From: Halisarca cf. caerulea
Lineage: Eukaryota; Porifera; Demospongiae; Chondrillida; Halisarcidae
Assembly (NCBI GenBank): GCA_963170055.1
Contig: CAUJGJ010000040.1
Coordinates: 3,065,301-3,075,300 of the forward strand
Reading direction: 5' to 3'
Length of the DNA stretch: 10,000 nucleotides
The notes below the pieces were generated by a model. The model was not told the DNA's origin, searched no databases, and saw only the letters and a program-made list of their open reading frames with translations. Position numbers and translations under genes: made by a program. This document shows positions 9,189 to 10,000 of this stretch, piece by piece. The stretch's first letter is position 1; the number at the start of each line of letters is the position of its first letter.

Positions 9189-9341
9189 CAGACGTTTTAG
9201 GGTTTTTTGTCCGGATAACAATTGGCTTTTAAAGCATACACGTGACGTTTATACAGCGCACACGTGACGTTTATACGTACAAAACATCACGTGAATGCTA
9301 AAAGCTGATTGTTATCCGGACAACAAACTCTAAAACGTCTG
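9189..9341. mobile_element. 153-bp MITE with about 60-bp inverted repeats and three CACGTG boxes
   Basis: Flanked by TA (9187-9188 and 9342-9343). The ends are CAGACGTTTTAG and CTAAAACGTCTG, and the inverted repeat runs inward for about 60 bp with a few mismatches, so the element is nearly a single large hairpin. TA duplication and CAG ends fit the Tc1/mariner superfamily; the exact family is unknown. Internally CACGTGACGTTTATAC is directly repeated (9239-9254 and 9261-9276), and a third CACGTG lies at 9288-9293. It sits about 275 bp upstream of the homeobox start codon and just before a candidate plus-strand gene. Confidence 0.8.
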
Positions 9342-9390
9342 TAATTATGTAGGTATAAATTCTGCCATACGTTTTTGCTAGCAGACGTCT

Positions 9391-9437
9391 CACGTGATCA
9401 GACGCTGCTGCCTTGAACCGATAACAAAATGGCCGAC
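9391..9437 (+). promoter_or_regulatory. Candidate promoter elements of a divergent plus-strand transcript
   Basis: GACGTCTCACGTGATCAGACG (E-box CACGTG at 9391-9396, next to a CRE-like GACGTC) is followed by ACAAAATGGCCGACG (about 9424-9437). The AAAATGGC core matches the YY1-type motif that often overlaps or lies just after start sites of TATA-less animal promoters. It also contains an ATG at 9429 opening a nine-codon ORF (MADASDALA, ends 9458). Interpretation as a promoter is inference. Confidence 0.3.
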
Positions 9438-9508
9438 GCATCGGATGCTCTAGCTTGAATTGTTTACATTCTTTTGTGCTGTGAATATCAAGTTTCATCT
9501 ACGCCTTG

Positions 9509-9655
9509 ATGCACATTGAGCATTTTATCTCTGACGTGACCACAAAATGCATCAGATCTGATATTCGCGCTTTTGGAAATGAAGACGGAATTGCTTTATC
9601 TATTTTAGTTGTTCCGCATCGCATTGCAGAAGCTGATTCTGAGCTTGTAGTATGA
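9509..9655 (+). CDS. Unrecognised 48-codon ORF next to a strong splice donor
   Basis: This ORF starts MHIEHFISDV and ends EADSELVV, with an in-frame TGA 24 nt upstream of the ATG. Its composition is protein-like, but no family was recognised. The TGA stop (9653-9655) is one base before a strong donor, GAG|GTGAGT at 9656/9657. If the region is a first exon, this would be an upstream ORF in a 5' leader. Alternatively it could be a final coding exon, with aatatcaag just before 9496 as acceptor and an AATAAA at 9929-9934. The ORF is short enough to be chance. Confidence 0.25.
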   Translation: MHIEHFISDVTTKCIRSDIRAFGNEDGIALSILVVPHRIAEADSELVV

Positions 9656-9662
9656 GGTGAGT

Positions 9663-10000
9663 GGTGGTTCTGGTAGGTATTGCCGTGTACAGTAACACTG
9701 AATGTGTATTTGTAAAGGATCACTGTAAACGAAGTTACGTACAAACCGAGTGGGTCTTTAAGAGAGGGCGGCCTTGCTGTGTTCATGGCCGGACGGTCCT
9801 CGAATCCTTGTGCTGTTTTTCACCTTGTGTGTATGCATGGTTATTCGGTGTTGGGTCGAGTACCTATGGGTATCTATGGTGCGTGTATGTACGGAGTTGG
9901 CGGGACTACGGGGGAACCTGATAACACAAATAAAATATGAATTTTTGGTCATCTTAAGCAACATGAAAGCAGCAAATCCTTCACTACTCCTAATATTCCG
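9663..10000. other. Window edge, no confident gene
   Basis: Would be an intron or 3' flank of the candidate plus-strand unit. An open frame at 9661-9921 starts with GTG, is rich in Cys and Trp, and has no recognisable domain. Confidence 0.5.
9929..9934 (+). promoter_or_regulatory. Possible polyadenylation signal AATAAA
   Basis: A canonical AATAAA on the plus strand, about 270 bp past the candidate ORF at 9509-9655. A hexamer in AT-rich sequence is weak evidence on its own. Confidence 0.2.

Noticed and set aside
9661..9921. 86-codon plus-strand open frame
   Set aside because: It begins at GTG with no ATG support, overlaps the proposed donor, and has an unusual Cys/Trp-rich composition with no domain.

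Overview
The window comes from an animal (metazoan) nuclear genome. The evidence is a spliced homeobox gene with GT-AG introns, long CA/TG microsatellites, a minisatellite, and several non-autonomous DNA transposons in AT-rich non-coding sequence. Nothing looks bacterial: there are no operons and no long uninterrupted genes. The species cannot be fixed from the sequence. A marine or early-branching invertebrate would fit the divergent homeodomain and the pogo/piggyBac-type elements, but that is inference.

The main gene lies on the minus strand and nearly fills the window. Exon 1 (8464-8914) carries the start codon and a novel, polar N-terminal region. Exon 2 (981-1168) carries homeodomain residues 1-46. 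Exon 3 (388-582) carries homeodomain residues 47-60 and a short tail ending in TAG. Splice phases match at both joins (phase 1, then phase 0), giving a predicted 277-residue protein. Intron 1 is about 7.3 kb and intron 2 is 398 bp. The break between homeodomain residues 46 and 47, together with several residues, points to a PRD-like (paired-like, Q50) homeodomain, but no specific family was recognised.

Intron 1 holds most of the repeats. From low to high coordinate these are CA arrays (about 1929-2054 and 3441-3586), a pogo/Tigger-like MITE (2734-2919), a solo pogo-like end (about 4035-4115), an interrupted TG array (5322-5407), a 1.0-kb piggyBac-like non-autonomous element (5699-6708), an eight-unit minisatellite with a fixed 40-bp core and a variable palindromic GG(TA)nCC spacer (6933-7372), a decayed pogo-like MITE (7386-7536), a compound CA array (7704-7897), and an old direct duplication (8122-8335). 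Intron 2 is more than half CA repeat, and the 5' splice site of exon 2 sits at the edge of that repeat. Downstream of exon 3 is a perfect (TG)69 run.

Upstream of exon 1 are a possible TATA box, a 153-bp MITE with three CACGTG boxes (9189-9341), and a candidate divergent plus-strand transcription unit starting near 9425: a YY1-like AAAATGGC motif, a 48-codon ORF, and a strong splice donor at 9656/9657. The intergenic segment may act as a bidirectional promoter. No RNA gene, CRISPR array or complete transposase gene was found. Apart from the homeobox gene, nothing in the window is a confident protein-coding gene.
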